From Hadesarchaea archaeon (GTDB lineage: Archaea > Hadarchaeota > Hadarchaeia > Hadarchaeales > Hadarchaeaceae), in the NCBI GenBank assembly GCA_030615805.1, contig JAUWYN010000022.1, positions 1-13,370 on the forward strand: a stretch of DNA of 13,370 nucleotides. Reading direction: 5' to 3'. How positions within the stretch are numbered: position 1 is the stretch's first letter; every line of letters begins with the position of its first letter. Under the pieces are notes generated by a model. The model did not search any database. It had not been told where the DNA came from and worked only from the letters and a program-made list of their open reading frames with translations. Made by a program: the position numbers and the translations under genes. This document shows positions 1 to 6,823 of this stretch, one piece after another.

Positions 1-190
1 GCCAGCTGACGTTGATGCTATGGGCTGTGTCATCCCTCGCCCACGTGAGGTATACATAAGCTGGGGGGTCCGAAGCTTGGGTCGATGACGACGGGGATGC
101 TGGGTTCGCCGAGGCCAAGATCAGAACGATCGCGGCCAGCAGCGGAAGCCAACCACCCAACTTCCTCCATTTCTCCTTCCCCCTTGACAT
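1..190 (-). CDS. Secreted metallophosphatase (purple-acid-phosphatase-like), N-terminal part only, cut by window edge
   Basis: This is a partial gene: 63 residues run from an ATG at 190 and continue past the left edge. The first 12 residues are basic (MSRGKEKWRKLG), followed by a hydrophobic stretch and AxA-like sites, which is a signal peptide. From about residue 42 the sequence PAYVYLTWARDD, then SINVSW, closely matches PAYVYLTYASPD and TINVSW at the same place in the complete phosphatase at 8043-9446. In that gene this is the start of the FN3-like N-terminal domain that precedes the metallophosphatase domain. The start lies only 10 nt after the oppF-type stop codon, so it is probably the last or a late gene of the transporter operon. 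A weak Shine-Dalgarno-like GGCGATC lies just before the ATG. The catalytic part is outside the window, so phosphatase function is inferred from the paralogue alone. Confidence 0.8.
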   Translation of the reverse strand, partial: MSRGKEKWRKLGGWLPLLAAIVLILASANPASPSSSTQASDPPAYVYLTWARDDTAHSINVSW

Positions 191-200
191 TTGATCGCCG

Positions 201-1199
201 TTAGCGCGAACTTTTGAAGAGGTAGCACGCCACGTAATGACCGCCGCCAACATCCTTGAATTTCGGCTCCTTCTTTCTACATATATCCATAGCGTGAGGG
301 CATCTGGGGTGGAACCTGCAGCCCCGAGGCGGGCTTATCGCACTAGGCACCTCCCCTCTTAAGATTTCTCTTTTTTTCATCTTTTTTCTAGGATCCGGTA
401 TGGGCACGGCCGCAAGCAGAGATCGTGTATAGGGGTGCATGGCACGCCTGCGTAGATCCTTCTTCCTCGCCAGCTCCACTATCTTTCCAACGTACATCAC
501 GGCCATTCTGTCGCTTATGTGCTCGACCACATCTAGGTCATGGGAGATGAAGAGGTAGCTGAAGCCGAACTTTTCATGGAGATTGCTCAGTATGTTCAAG
601 ACGTGGGCCTGAACCAAGACGTCGAGCGCCGAGGTGGGCTCGTCAAGTACTATAAATTTAGGGTTTAGGAGGAGTATCCGCGCTATCGCGATGCGCTGCT
701 GCTGCCCACCGCTGAGCTCGTGAGGGTAGCGTTCGAGGAGGTAGCGCTCGATACCGACCTCATCTAAGACATCGAGAATCATTCTCTTCTTTTCCTGCTC
801 ATTCTTGGCCAGCTTATGGATCTCGATCGGCCTGCGGAGGGTCTCCTCTATGAGCATCCTGGGGTTAAGGGAGGACTGTGGGTGCTGGTAGACGATGCCC
901 ATCTCCCTGCGAAGTTTCCGCAGCTCCTCGCGGCTCAGCTTCGAGATGTCTACCCCATCAAAGTATACACTTCCTGAAGTCGGCCTCTCTAACCCCAAAA
1001 ACAGCTTTCCAACCGTCGTCTTCCCGCAGCCAGATTCACCGACAAGTCCGAATATCTCCTTCTTTCGTATATGCAAATTCACCCCGTCAACCGCGTGCAC
1101 CCACCTCGCCTTTCCTCGGGAAAAAAGCCCCGCTTCCACCCTAAAATAGCGCTTAAGGTTTTCTGCTTTCACGAGCACCTGTCCCTCGGCTTTGCCCAT
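201..1199 (-). CDS. oppF: Oligopeptide/dipeptide-type ABC importer ATPase, OppF/DppF subunit
   Basis: This is one of two ATPases that power the importer from the cytoplasmic face. In a 332-residue protein the following are visible: Walker A GESGCGKT near 54-61, a Q-loop in the YQHPQSSLNPR region, signature LSGGQQQR near 162-169, Walker B FIVLDEP with the catalytic Glu near 187, and a switch His in SHDL near 220. The C-terminal extension typical of Opp/Dpp ATPases carries four Cys (about 294, 300, 307, 325), the arrangement known to hold an iron-sulfur cluster in some family members. I chose the ATG at 1199 because AGGTG sits 6 nt upstream, overlapping the oppD stop. A GTG three codons earlier (1208) abuts that stop and is the alternative. 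The gene follows oppD directly and is followed 10 nt later by the phosphatase. Substrate class (peptide, sugar or other) cannot be told from the ATPase. Confidence 0.95.
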   Translation of the reverse strand: MGKAEGQVLVKAENLKRYFRVEAGLFSRGKARWVHAVDGVNLHIRKKEIFGLVGESGCGKTTVGKLFLGLERPTSGSVYFDGVDISKLSREELRKLRREMGIVYQHPQSSLNPRMLIEETLRRPIEIHKLAKNEQEKKRMILDVLDEVGIERYLLERYPHELSGGQQQRIAIARILLLNPKFIVLDEPTSALDVLVQAHVLNILSNLHEKFGFSYLFISHDLDVVEHISDRMAVMYVGKIVELARKKDLRRRAMHPYTRSLLAAVPIPDPRKKMKKREILRGEVPSAISPPRGCRFHPRCPHAMDICRKKEPKFKDVGGGHYVACYLFKSSR

Positions 1200-1205
1200 G
1201 CCCAG

Positions 1206-1210
1206 CACCT
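1206..1210 (-). promoter_or_regulatory. Shine-Dalgarno AGGTG setting the oppF start
   Basis: On the minus strand AGGTG overlaps the oppD TAG stop and lies 6 nt before the ATG at 1199. It favours that ATG over the GTG at 1208 and implies coupled translation of the two ATPases. Confidence 0.6.
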
Positions 1211-2189
1211 AGCTATAGAGATGACATCTCACCAGATGTCCTCTCTCGGCTTCGATCATCTGCGGTTTTACCCTTTTGCATTTATCCGTGGCCTTCGGGC
1301 ATCGGGGGTGAAACCTGCAGCCCCTAGGAAGGCGCATGAGGTTTGGGATCAGGGGCGGGATGGTCGCAAGTTTTCCTCGCTTCGCCCCCGGCTTGGGAAT
1401 CGCATTTATCAAGACCTGCGTATAGGGATGCAGCGGTTGCTCGAAGAGCGGTATGATATCTGTCTCCTCAATAAGTTGCCCCGCATACATAACGGCCACG
1501 CGATCGCACATCTCAGCTACGACGGCTAAATCGTGGGTGATGAGGAAGATCGAGGTGCCAAGTTTCTGCCTGAGCTTCCGCATTAGGTCTAGGATCTGCG
1601 CCTGAATCGTCACATCCAAGGCCGTCGTGGGCTCGTCGGCCACGAGGAGTTTGGGGGTGCCTGTGATCATCATGGCTATCATGCCGCGTTGCTTCATTCC
1701 CCCACTGAGCTGATGTGGATACGAGTCAACCCTCGCCTTTGGATCTGGAATACCGACCGTCTGCAGGGCCTCGAGTACCTTCTTGGGTACCTCCTTCGGG
1801 CTTATGAGATGCTGTTCGATGACCTGGTGGAGCTCAATCGGCTCACCTATCTGGTAGCCCAAGGTGAAGACCGGATCCAAGGAGGTCTCGGGATCTTGGA
1901 ATATCATTGATATCTCTGTTCCCCTCACTTTTCGCATCTCCTCGTTGCTGAGCTTAAGCAAGTCCCTGCCTTCAAAGAGGATCTTTCCAGCGACGATCGT
2001 GCCTCCATAGGGCACCAACTTCAGAACCGAATGCGCCGTGACACTCTTTCCGCAGCCGGTCTCGCCCACGAGGCCCAATATCTGCTTTTTCCCCACGTCC
2101 AAATCCACTCCATCTACTGCCTTTACCGTCCCACGCTCCATGAAGAAATACGTCTTCAAACCGCGAATCCTCAAGATGGGCTCAGACAT
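1209..2189 (-). CDS. oppD: Oligopeptide/dipeptide-type ABC importer ATPase, OppD/DppD subunit
   Basis: This is the second cytoplasmic ATPase of the importer, 326 residues, a normal length for OppD/DppD. Motifs in order: Walker A GETGCGKS at 42-49, Q-loop FQDPETSLDP around Q98, signature LSGGMKQR at 161-168, Walker B LLVADEP ending at about 187, and the switch His in ITHDL at 219. The C-terminal Opp-type domain has the pattern CRFHPRC, then two further Cys (291, 297, 304, 322), a probable [4Fe-4S] site by family knowledge. The ATG at 2189 overlaps the end of oppC by 8 bp, so the two are translationally coupled. The ATPase core is intact, so it should be active as a heterodimer with OppF. No frameshift or missing motif is seen. 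Confidence 0.95.
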   Translation of the reverse strand: MSEPILRIRGLKTYFFMERGTVKAVDGVDLDVGKKQILGLVGETGCGKSVTAHSVLKLVPYGGTIVAGKILFEGRDLLKLSNEEMRKVRGTEISMIFQDPETSLDPVFTLGYQIGEPIELHQVIEQHLISPKEVPKKVLEALQTVGIPDPKARVDSYPHQLSGGMKQRGMIAMMITGTPKLLVADEPTTALDVTIQAQILDLMRKLRQKLGTSIFLITHDLAVVAEMCDRVAVMYAGQLIEETDIIPLFEQPLHPYTQVLINAIPKPGAKRGKLATIPPLIPNLMRLPRGCRFHPRCPKATDKCKRVKPQMIEAERGHLVRCHLYS

Positions 2190-3099
2190 ATTTATACTCC
2201 CTCAACCTCGGGTCTAATGCATCCCTTAAAGCATCGCCTAGGAAATTAAACCCAAGGACTGTTATTATGATAGCAACTCCTGGGAATAGAGCGGTCCACC
2301 ATATTCCATCCAGTACTTCAGACCTTGCCCCAGTAAGCATCGCCCCCCATGCGGGTGTCGGTTCCTGGACTCCAAGCCCCATAAAATTCAGAGCCGAAGC
2401 AAGCAAGATCGCCGCCGGCAGGGTCATGGTGGCGATCACTATTAAAGGAGATATACCATTGGGAAGAATGTACTTAGAAATTATGGTCCTGTCCTTCTCA
2501 CCGATAGCGCGGGCGGATTCAACGTAAGGCTGCTCCTTTATTGTCAAGGCCTGCGCCCGCGTTATTCTAGCAAAGGCCGCCCAACCAGTCAGTGATAACG
2601 CTATAATAAGATTATTCAGGCCCGACCCGAAGAAGCCGATGAATGCAGCTGCTAACACTAGCCCGGGAAACGAGAGCGCGACATCCACCGCCCTCATCAC
2701 AAGTTCATCGACCTTCCCGCCATAGTAACCGGCCATAAGCCCGAGCGGCACACCTATCACTGCCTCGAGCGCGACCAGCAAGAGACCTATCTCTAGCGCT
2801 ATCCGCGTGCCCTGGATGACCCTGCTAAAAACATCCCTACCTTGGGAATCCGTACCGAGGATAAATGCGCCGCCGGGTGGGCGGGCAAAAGGCGCCTCCT
2901 CTATGAGTCTGTCGTTTATCCCATAAGGAGCGATGAAATCGGCAAATATAGCTGTCCCAACCACAAGGATGACAAGCGCAAATCCGATCCATGCCCTCTC
3001 ATCCCGCTTTAGGTATGTCCAAGCTGGAGAACGAGCTAGTTTGCGGAAGTACCCCGAGATGGACAATCCAACTTTTCTCCCCTTTTCGACTACGCTCAT
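2182..3099 (-). CDS. oppC: ABC importer permease, OppC/DppC type
   Basis: This is an inner-membrane permease of 305 residues with an N-terminal cytoplasmic segment, a first helix near 36-56 and a cluster of later hydrophobic helices. Family marks include LGTDSQGRDVFSR near 81-93, the EAA coupling loop YVESARAIGEKDRTI near 192-206, and ALNFMGLGVQEPTPAWG near 236-252, which is highly characteristic of DppC/OppC/NikC proteins. Its ATG overlaps the oppB stop in an ATGA arrangement (3096-3099), and its own stop lies inside oppD, so the genes B, C and D are translated in a coupled row. It forms the membrane channel with OppB. Dipeptide, oligopeptide, nickel and some sugar importers share this fold, so substrate is open. 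Confidence 0.95.
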   Translation of the reverse strand: MSVVEKGRKVGLSISGYFRKLARSPAWTYLKRDERAWIGFALVILVVGTAIFADFIAPYGINDRLIEEAPFARPPGGAFILGTDSQGRDVFSRVIQGTRIALEIGLLLVALEAVIGVPLGLMAGYYGGKVDELVMRAVDVALSFPGLVLAAAFIGFFGSGLNNLIIALSLTGWAAFARITRAQALTIKEQPYVESARAIGEKDRTIISKYILPNGISPLIVIATMTLPAAILLASALNFMGLGVQEPTPAWGAMLTGARSEVLDGIWWTALFPGVAIIITVLGFNFLGDALRDALDPRLREYKYV

Positions 3100-4028
3100 C
3101 TTCTCATCCCATACCTTATGCGTGGATTGAGATATGCATATGAGATGTCGGCCAGCATATTTGCTATGATTACAAGTACAACGAACATTAGCGCGATCCC
3201 CTGAATCACCAAGAAATCTGACGTGTGTATCGCGTTAATCATGGCCAATCCCATCCCAGGCCAGTCAAATACCATCTCGATGACGATCGCTCCGCCAAAG
3301 ATCCAAGGGAGCCTCATGAAGAGCAGCGTTGCGATGGGAATGGCCGCATTCTTCAGCGCATGGGTGTAAACGACCGTCCGCTCCCGTAAACCCTTTGCCC
3401 GCGCGGCCCTGATGTAATCCTGACTCAGCACGTCAAGCATGGCTGACCTAGTTAACCTACTCGTCGTGCCCGACAAGGCCGTACCAAGCACGAGGGCAGG
3501 AAGGATGAGATACTCTGGACCGCCATAACCGCCGGTAGCTGGTCCCCAACCAAGCCAGACGCCGAAGATAAATATTAACATAATACCCAGCCAGAAATTA
3601 GGAATAGAGACACCGAAGAGAGCTATCCCCATAGCTGTATAGTCAGTCTTTGTCTTCCTCTTCAAAGCCGCAACAATGCCGAGAGGGAGTCCGATTGCAA
3701 CTGAAAATAGAAAACCCGCAAGGCACAACTCTATCGTTCGCGGCAGGCGTTCGAGTATCGTGGCTGACACAGGCCGGTTGGTGATCCAAGAGCGCCCCAG
3801 GTCGCCCTGAAAAACTCCTCCTAACCACTCGAAGTACCTCACGTGAGGCGGTCTATCAAGGCCAAGAGCATTTCTCATCCTCGCAACCTCTCCAGGTCCA
3901 GCCTGGGGCCCTGCTATCTGGCGAGCGGGATCACCTGGCATTAACCAGAGAAGTGAAAAAAGTAGTAACGAGGCCACAAGAAATATCGGGAGTATTACGA
4001 GGAGCCTTCTCACCACGAACCTATACAT
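3096..4028 (-). CDS. oppB: ABC importer permease, OppB/DppB type
   Basis: This is the partner permease of OppC, 310 residues from the chosen ATG. The opening MYRFVVRRLLVILPIFLVAS is typical of the family, which usually starts with a short basic segment and then a membrane helix. LLWLMPGDP follows the first helix, as in DppB/OppB. The EAA loop (DYIRAARAKGLRERTVV) lies at about 204-220, and VFDWPGMGLAMINAI near 253-267 is another conserved block. A TTG at 4052 would add eight residues with no ribosome-binding site, so I prefer the ATG at 4028, although its upstream AGCAGG is weak. It shares ATGA with oppC. A gap of 124 nt separates it from the binding-protein gene upstream, the only sizeable gap in the operon. 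Confidence 0.93.
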   Translation of the reverse strand: MYRFVVRRLLVILPIFLVASLLLFSLLWLMPGDPARQIAGPQAGPGEVARMRNALGLDRPPHVRYFEWLGGVFQGDLGRSWITNRPVSATILERLPRTIELCLAGFLFSVAIGLPLGIVAALKRKTKTDYTAMGIALFGVSIPNFWLGIMLIFIFGVWLGWGPATGGYGGPEYLILPALVLGTALSGTTSRLTRSAMLDVLSQDYIRAARAKGLRERTVVYTHALKNAAIPIATLLFMRLPWIFGGAIVIEMVFDWPGMGLAMINAIHTSDFLVIQGIALMFVVLVIIANMLADISYAYLNPRIRYGMRR

Positions 4029-4069
4029 GCCTGCTGGCACATGTGTCCCCAAAGGTTAACAGGAGCTTT

Positions 4070-4080
4070 GAATAAAAAGA
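4070..4080 (-). promoter_or_regulatory. Possible internal TATA box or T-rich attenuation site before oppB
   Basis: The minus strand reads TCTTTTTATTC about 45 nt before the oppB ATG. At that distance it could be a TATA element giving a leader of about 20 nt. Alternatively the T5 run could cause partial termination after the binding-protein gene, which would keep binding protein in excess over the permeases. Sequence alone does not decide. No convincing hairpin was seen. Confidence 0.3.
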
Positions 4081-4152
4081 CTTCCTGCCCTTACTTTACA
4101 AACTGCCACGAAGTGAGGTCTTAAACCCTTGGAGAAGTCCAGAGACTCTACG

Positions 4153-6129
4153 TCAGGAGGCAACCATATGAGCTATGCAGCTTGCGTTGTCAGCCACAAT
4201 ATTTTCCGTCCGCGAGGTAGCAACAACGGTTATCTTATCTCGAGTGCAGGGCACTGCGTCCCCTGGAATCGTGACGCTGAGGGTCGTGGTTTTATTCTCG
4301 CCGGACGGAACCTCTAGCAAGTCGTCGCTGAGCGCCAAAGTCCAGCCGGCATTATCACTGACCTCAAGCGTGTAGTTATCATCCTCGGTCCCCACGTTGG
4401 TCACGATAACCGTGTAATACAGTTCACTTCCGGGAGGTCCACTATTCTCACTTGGGGTGACCGTCATCCAAACAGCATGTGGTTCCTTCACGATATAGGC
4501 GTCGAGGAAATCCCAACATCCCCCGGCCAATGGGTGCAGCCTAAAGTCCTTCACATAGGTTCTGCGGGCCATCATTACAGGCCGCGCGTAAAGACCAATG
4601 CTTGCCGCATCCTCGGCGATTAACCTTTGACCATCTCGGAGGGCTTTGAGAGCTACATCGTCGTCCATCGACCAGGTGTTGTCTATGATCGCATCGGTGT
4701 ATTCGTCGCCCCACCAGAAGCGGTTGGGGCTGGGAAGCCTGACGGTGTGGAATTCCCACCATATCATGTCCGCGTTGTGCCAGGTGTAGCCCATGATGAA
4801 CATGTCGTAGTCCTTATCTGCAATCCTCGCCTCCAATGCAGTAAAAGGAATATCCTGGATGCTGAGGGTGATGCCGACTTCCTCGAGTTGCCGATTAAGC
4901 TCCGCTGCAACCCTTCCATACTTCGGGTCGCCAGAATACATGACCTCGAGCTCGAGGCCGTCCCCGTAGCCAGCCTCAGCCAGCAATCGCCTCGCCTCGT
5001 CTGGGTTGTAAGGGTACATGTTCTCCTGGTAACCAGCGGAGCTCCATATCCCCTCCACGAGCCAACTGTATGTCCTGGAGGCCGCCCCCATCAACGCTAC
5101 ATCTATTATCTCGTCCTCGTTGATAGCGTAAGCTATGGCCTGCCTAACCTTCTTGGGCACCGTGCGAGGTGAAAGCTCAATATCGTGAAATTCGGTGGAG
5201 CTAGAGTGGGTATTCTCGGCCCCAGCGCAGTTAAAGCCCAAGTAGACCGAAGAGCAGCCTGGCTCTATGTAGAGCTCAATACCGGGATTTTCCCGCCAGC
5301 GCTCAAATAGATCACGGCTAACTCTCACGCTGGTGACGAAATCAACCTCTCCCCGCTCGAACCTCACTTCCCTCGGCATGTCTTCCCGAATCACTTTAAA
5401 AACAATTCCATCGAGGTGAGCCGGACCCTTATTATTGTAAATTTCAGGCCCCCAGTTGTAATCTTCGTACCTCTCCAGCTCTATTTTGTCACCCGCTATC
5501 CAGTCCTTAAACTTAAAAGGTCCAGTCCCGCAGGGGGGACCCTCCGGCGTGCCGAAGTCGTAGTCGTGCCCGGGGCCGAAGTCATACTCCTCCGCACAGT
5601 GAGGACAGACTATGACGCTTGAGACGGTACCAAACCAGTCGAGGAGGTAGCGATCATCTTTGGTCAGATATACCCTGACTGTGTAATCATCCACACGGTC
5701 AACTTCAACATCCAAAATGTGTTCCACGGACTCTCTGTGCTTCGAGCGGGGGTGAGTCTTTATCCTGTTTATTGTGTACTCCACCGCCTCGCCCGTAAAT
5801 GAGTGACCGCAGTGGAACCTGACGTCGTTCCTCAGTTTAAACTCATAGAACATTCCTGCCTCGTTGTAGTACCAGTTCTCCGCCAACATCGGGATGCGAT
5901 TCATGTCCCAATCAAATGTCATAAGAGTGTCGTAGATCACGCTGGTAATTCGGGTAGCCATGTCATAGACCGTTTGAACCGGATCTAGGGTGTCTGCATC
6001 CTCAGCCTGAGCGATGACAAGCCAGTTGGCGCCCGGGCGGACTTCAGCTCCCCTCATCAGAAACACATAGACGATAAATGCTGCTATAAGTAGGATTACC
6101 AGTGCCTTGCCCTTACCTAACCTAACCAT
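4153..6129 (-). CDS. Extracytoplasmic substrate-binding protein (SBP family 5, peptide/nickel type) with C-terminal NEW3-like domain
   Basis: This is the ligand-capturing subunit of the importer, 658 residues. One N-terminal hydrophobic helix (about residues 9-25) follows a basic start. No lipobox is evident, so it is probably held by an uncleaved signal anchor. Family marks are DTLDPV near 46-51, VRFHCGHSFTGEAVEYTINR near 103-122, CGTGPFKFKDW near 200-210 and VRQAIAYAINEDEII near 328-342. After about residue 548 comes a roughly 100-residue beta-rich domain of NEW3/CARDB-like type (VTNVGTEDDNYTLEV). Typical SBP_5 proteins are 500-600 residues, so this tail is an addition. Nine Cys are present, including CPHC at 175-178. 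I chose the ATG at 6129 with GGGGAG just upstream over a TTG at 6144 that lacks a site. It lies 21 nt after the small NEW3 gene. The ligand is unknown. Confidence 0.92.
   Translation of the reverse strand: MVRLGKGKALVILLIAAFIVYVFLMRGAEVRPGANWLVIAQAEDADTLDPVQTVYDMATRITSVIYDTLMTFDWDMNRIPMLAENWYYNEAGMFYEFKLRNDVRFHCGHSFTGEAVEYTINRIKTHPRSKHRESVEHILDVEVDRVDDYTVRVYLTKDDRYLLDWFGTVSSVIVCPHCAEEYDFGPGHDYDFGTPEGPPCGTGPFKFKDWIAGDKIELERYEDYNWGPEIYNNKGPAHLDGIVFKVIREDMPREVRFERGEVDFVTSVRVSRDLFERWRENPGIELYIEPGCSSVYLGFNCAGAENTHSSSTEFHDIELSPRTVPKKVRQAIAYAINEDEIIDVALMGAASRTYSWLVEGIWSSAGYQENMYPYNPDEARRLLAEAGYGDGLELEVMYSGDPKYGRVAAELNRQLEEVGITLSIQDIPFTALEARIADKDYDMFIMGYTWHNADMIWWEFHTVRLPSPNRFWWGDEYTDAIIDNTWSMDDDVALKALRDGQRLIAEDAASIGLYARPVMMARRTYVKDFRLHPLAGGCWDFLDAYIVKEPHAVWMTVTPSENSGPPGSELYYTVIVTNVGTEDDNYTLEVSDNAGWTLALSDDLLEVPSGENKTTTLSVTIPGDAVPCTRDKITVVATSRTENIVADNASCIAHMVAS
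4341..4380. repeat. 40-bp exact direct repeat, copy 1 (in the binding-protein gene)
   Basis: This stretch is identical base for base to 6426-6465. It encodes DNYTLEVSDNAGW in the NEW3-like domain of the binding protein. The base on each side differs between copies, and the rest of the two domains is well diverged. Confidence 0.95.
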
Positions 6130-6150
6130 ATGCTCCCCTTCCAACTCCCA

Positions 6151-6651
6151 CTAGATACCTCCTTTCCACAACACCAAAACGATAACGATCGCGGCTGTGA
6201 CTATACCAACCCCCGTAGCGACATAGCCCCAATTGGTAACATCTCCCCGCAAAACGCCAATCATAACCACACTATTTTTTTCTACACCAGCTGAATTAAT
6301 AGCCTTTATGGTCACTTCGTTCTGAAAACCTACCTCAGTTTCCTTCGGAACTGTGACACTCAATGTTGTAATCCAACTCTCACCCGGGTTGACGTCCTTC
6401 CCTTGATTCTCTTGAAGTTCCAAGCTCCAGCCGGCATTATCACTGACCTCAAGCGTGTAGTTATCGATGTTATCACCTTCGTTCGTGACCGTGATCTCGA
6501 AAGAGCATGTCTCTCCCGCGTATACCAATGGATTTTTCGGATCGACCCACACGGAATAATCATTGGAGGCTTGAACTAAAGAAGAAAAGGGAAAAACGAG
6601 GAGGAACAAGGCAAAAAGACTTGCCAGCCCAGCCCTCCGTCTTATGTTCAT
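6151..6651 (-). CDS. Small secreted NEW3-type domain protein with C-terminal membrane anchor
   Basis: This is the first gene of the transporter operon, 166 residues. It has a basic N-terminus with a signal peptide (about 1-29, ending near VQASN), one beta-sandwich domain of NEW3/CARDB-like type (about 33-132, with TVTNEGDNIDNYTLEV and LSVTVP as landmarks) and a C-terminal helix near 142-162. The topology predicts a single outside domain tethered to the membrane. NEW3-type domains are usually accessory or binding modules; no enzyme motif is present. Part of the domain is identical at the DNA level to the tail of the binding protein encoded next, so the two may bind the same partner or each other. 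The ATG at 6651 has no Shine-Dalgarno match, but a TATA box about 34 nt upstream predicts a nearly leaderless transcript. Confidence 0.85.
   Translation of the reverse strand: MNIRRRAGLASLFALFLLVFPFSSLVQASNDYSVWVDPKNPLVYAGETCSFEITVTNEGDNIDNYTLEVSDNAGWSLELQENQGKDVNPGESWITTLSVTVPKETEVGFQNEVTIKAINSAGVEKNSVVMIGVLRGDVTNWGYVATGVGIVTAAIVIVLVLWKGGI
6426..6465. repeat. 40-bp exact direct repeat, copy 2 (in the small NEW3 gene)
   Basis: Identical to 4341-4380, in the same reading frame and same domain position, coding DNYTLEVSDNAGW. The identity includes every third codon position across 13 codons, and flanking bases differ. Confidence 0.95.
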
Positions 6652-6680
6652 TTTAAAGCCACAATTCTATTAAAATGTGG

Positions 6681-6690
6681 ATTTATAAAA
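6681..6690 (-). promoter_or_regulatory. TATA box of the transporter operon
   Basis: The minus strand reads TTTTATAAAT, a very good archaeal box A. Its centre is about 34 nt before the ATG at 6651. A start about 25 nt downstream would give a leader of roughly 9 nt, which fits the lack of a ribosome-binding site. This is the best-looking promoter in the window. Confidence 0.65.
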
Positions 6691-6760
6691 TTGCCTGCGC
6701 TCGCTGGGATCACGGGTTCGCCACCTAGTGTTTGGATAAATTAGAATACTCATGAATGAG

Positions 6761-6820
6761 AAAAACACAAGTGGCCTAGTCCTTATAAAAGATACATCTC
6801 AGGGCATCTAAACGAAAACG
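6761..6820 (-). terminator. Possible T-rich terminator after the nuclease gene
   Basis: Downstream of the nuclease stop the minus strand has T-rich runs (CGTTTTCGTT at 6811-6820, then GTTTTTC at about 6760-6766), the usual form of archaeal intrinsic termination. An imperfect inverted repeat (6721-6733 with 6763-6774) lies over the last run. The rest of the 172-bp gap 6652-6823 holds only the operon promoter; I see no RNA gene in it. Confidence 0.3.
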
Positions 6821-6823
6821 CGG

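Noticed and set aside
1071..1529. Plus-strand open frame spanning the oppF/oppD junction
   Set aside because: It lies opposite two well-conserved ATPase genes and has no family resemblance.
4627..5172. Plus-strand open frame of 181 codons inside the binding-protein gene
   Set aside because: Antisense shadow of a conserved SBP_5 gene, with no recognisable protein pattern.
6130..6144. TTG start of the binding protein five codons upstream
   Set aside because: The next ATG is closer to the purine-rich site and directly precedes the basic signal-anchor start.
6700..6780. Stretch with GGGTTCG resembling a tRNA T-arm, and a nearby imperfect inverted repeat
   Set aside because: No acceptor, D-arm or anticodon stem could be paired around it on either strand. 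The repeat has mismatches and a long loop, so it is used only as weak support for a terminator.
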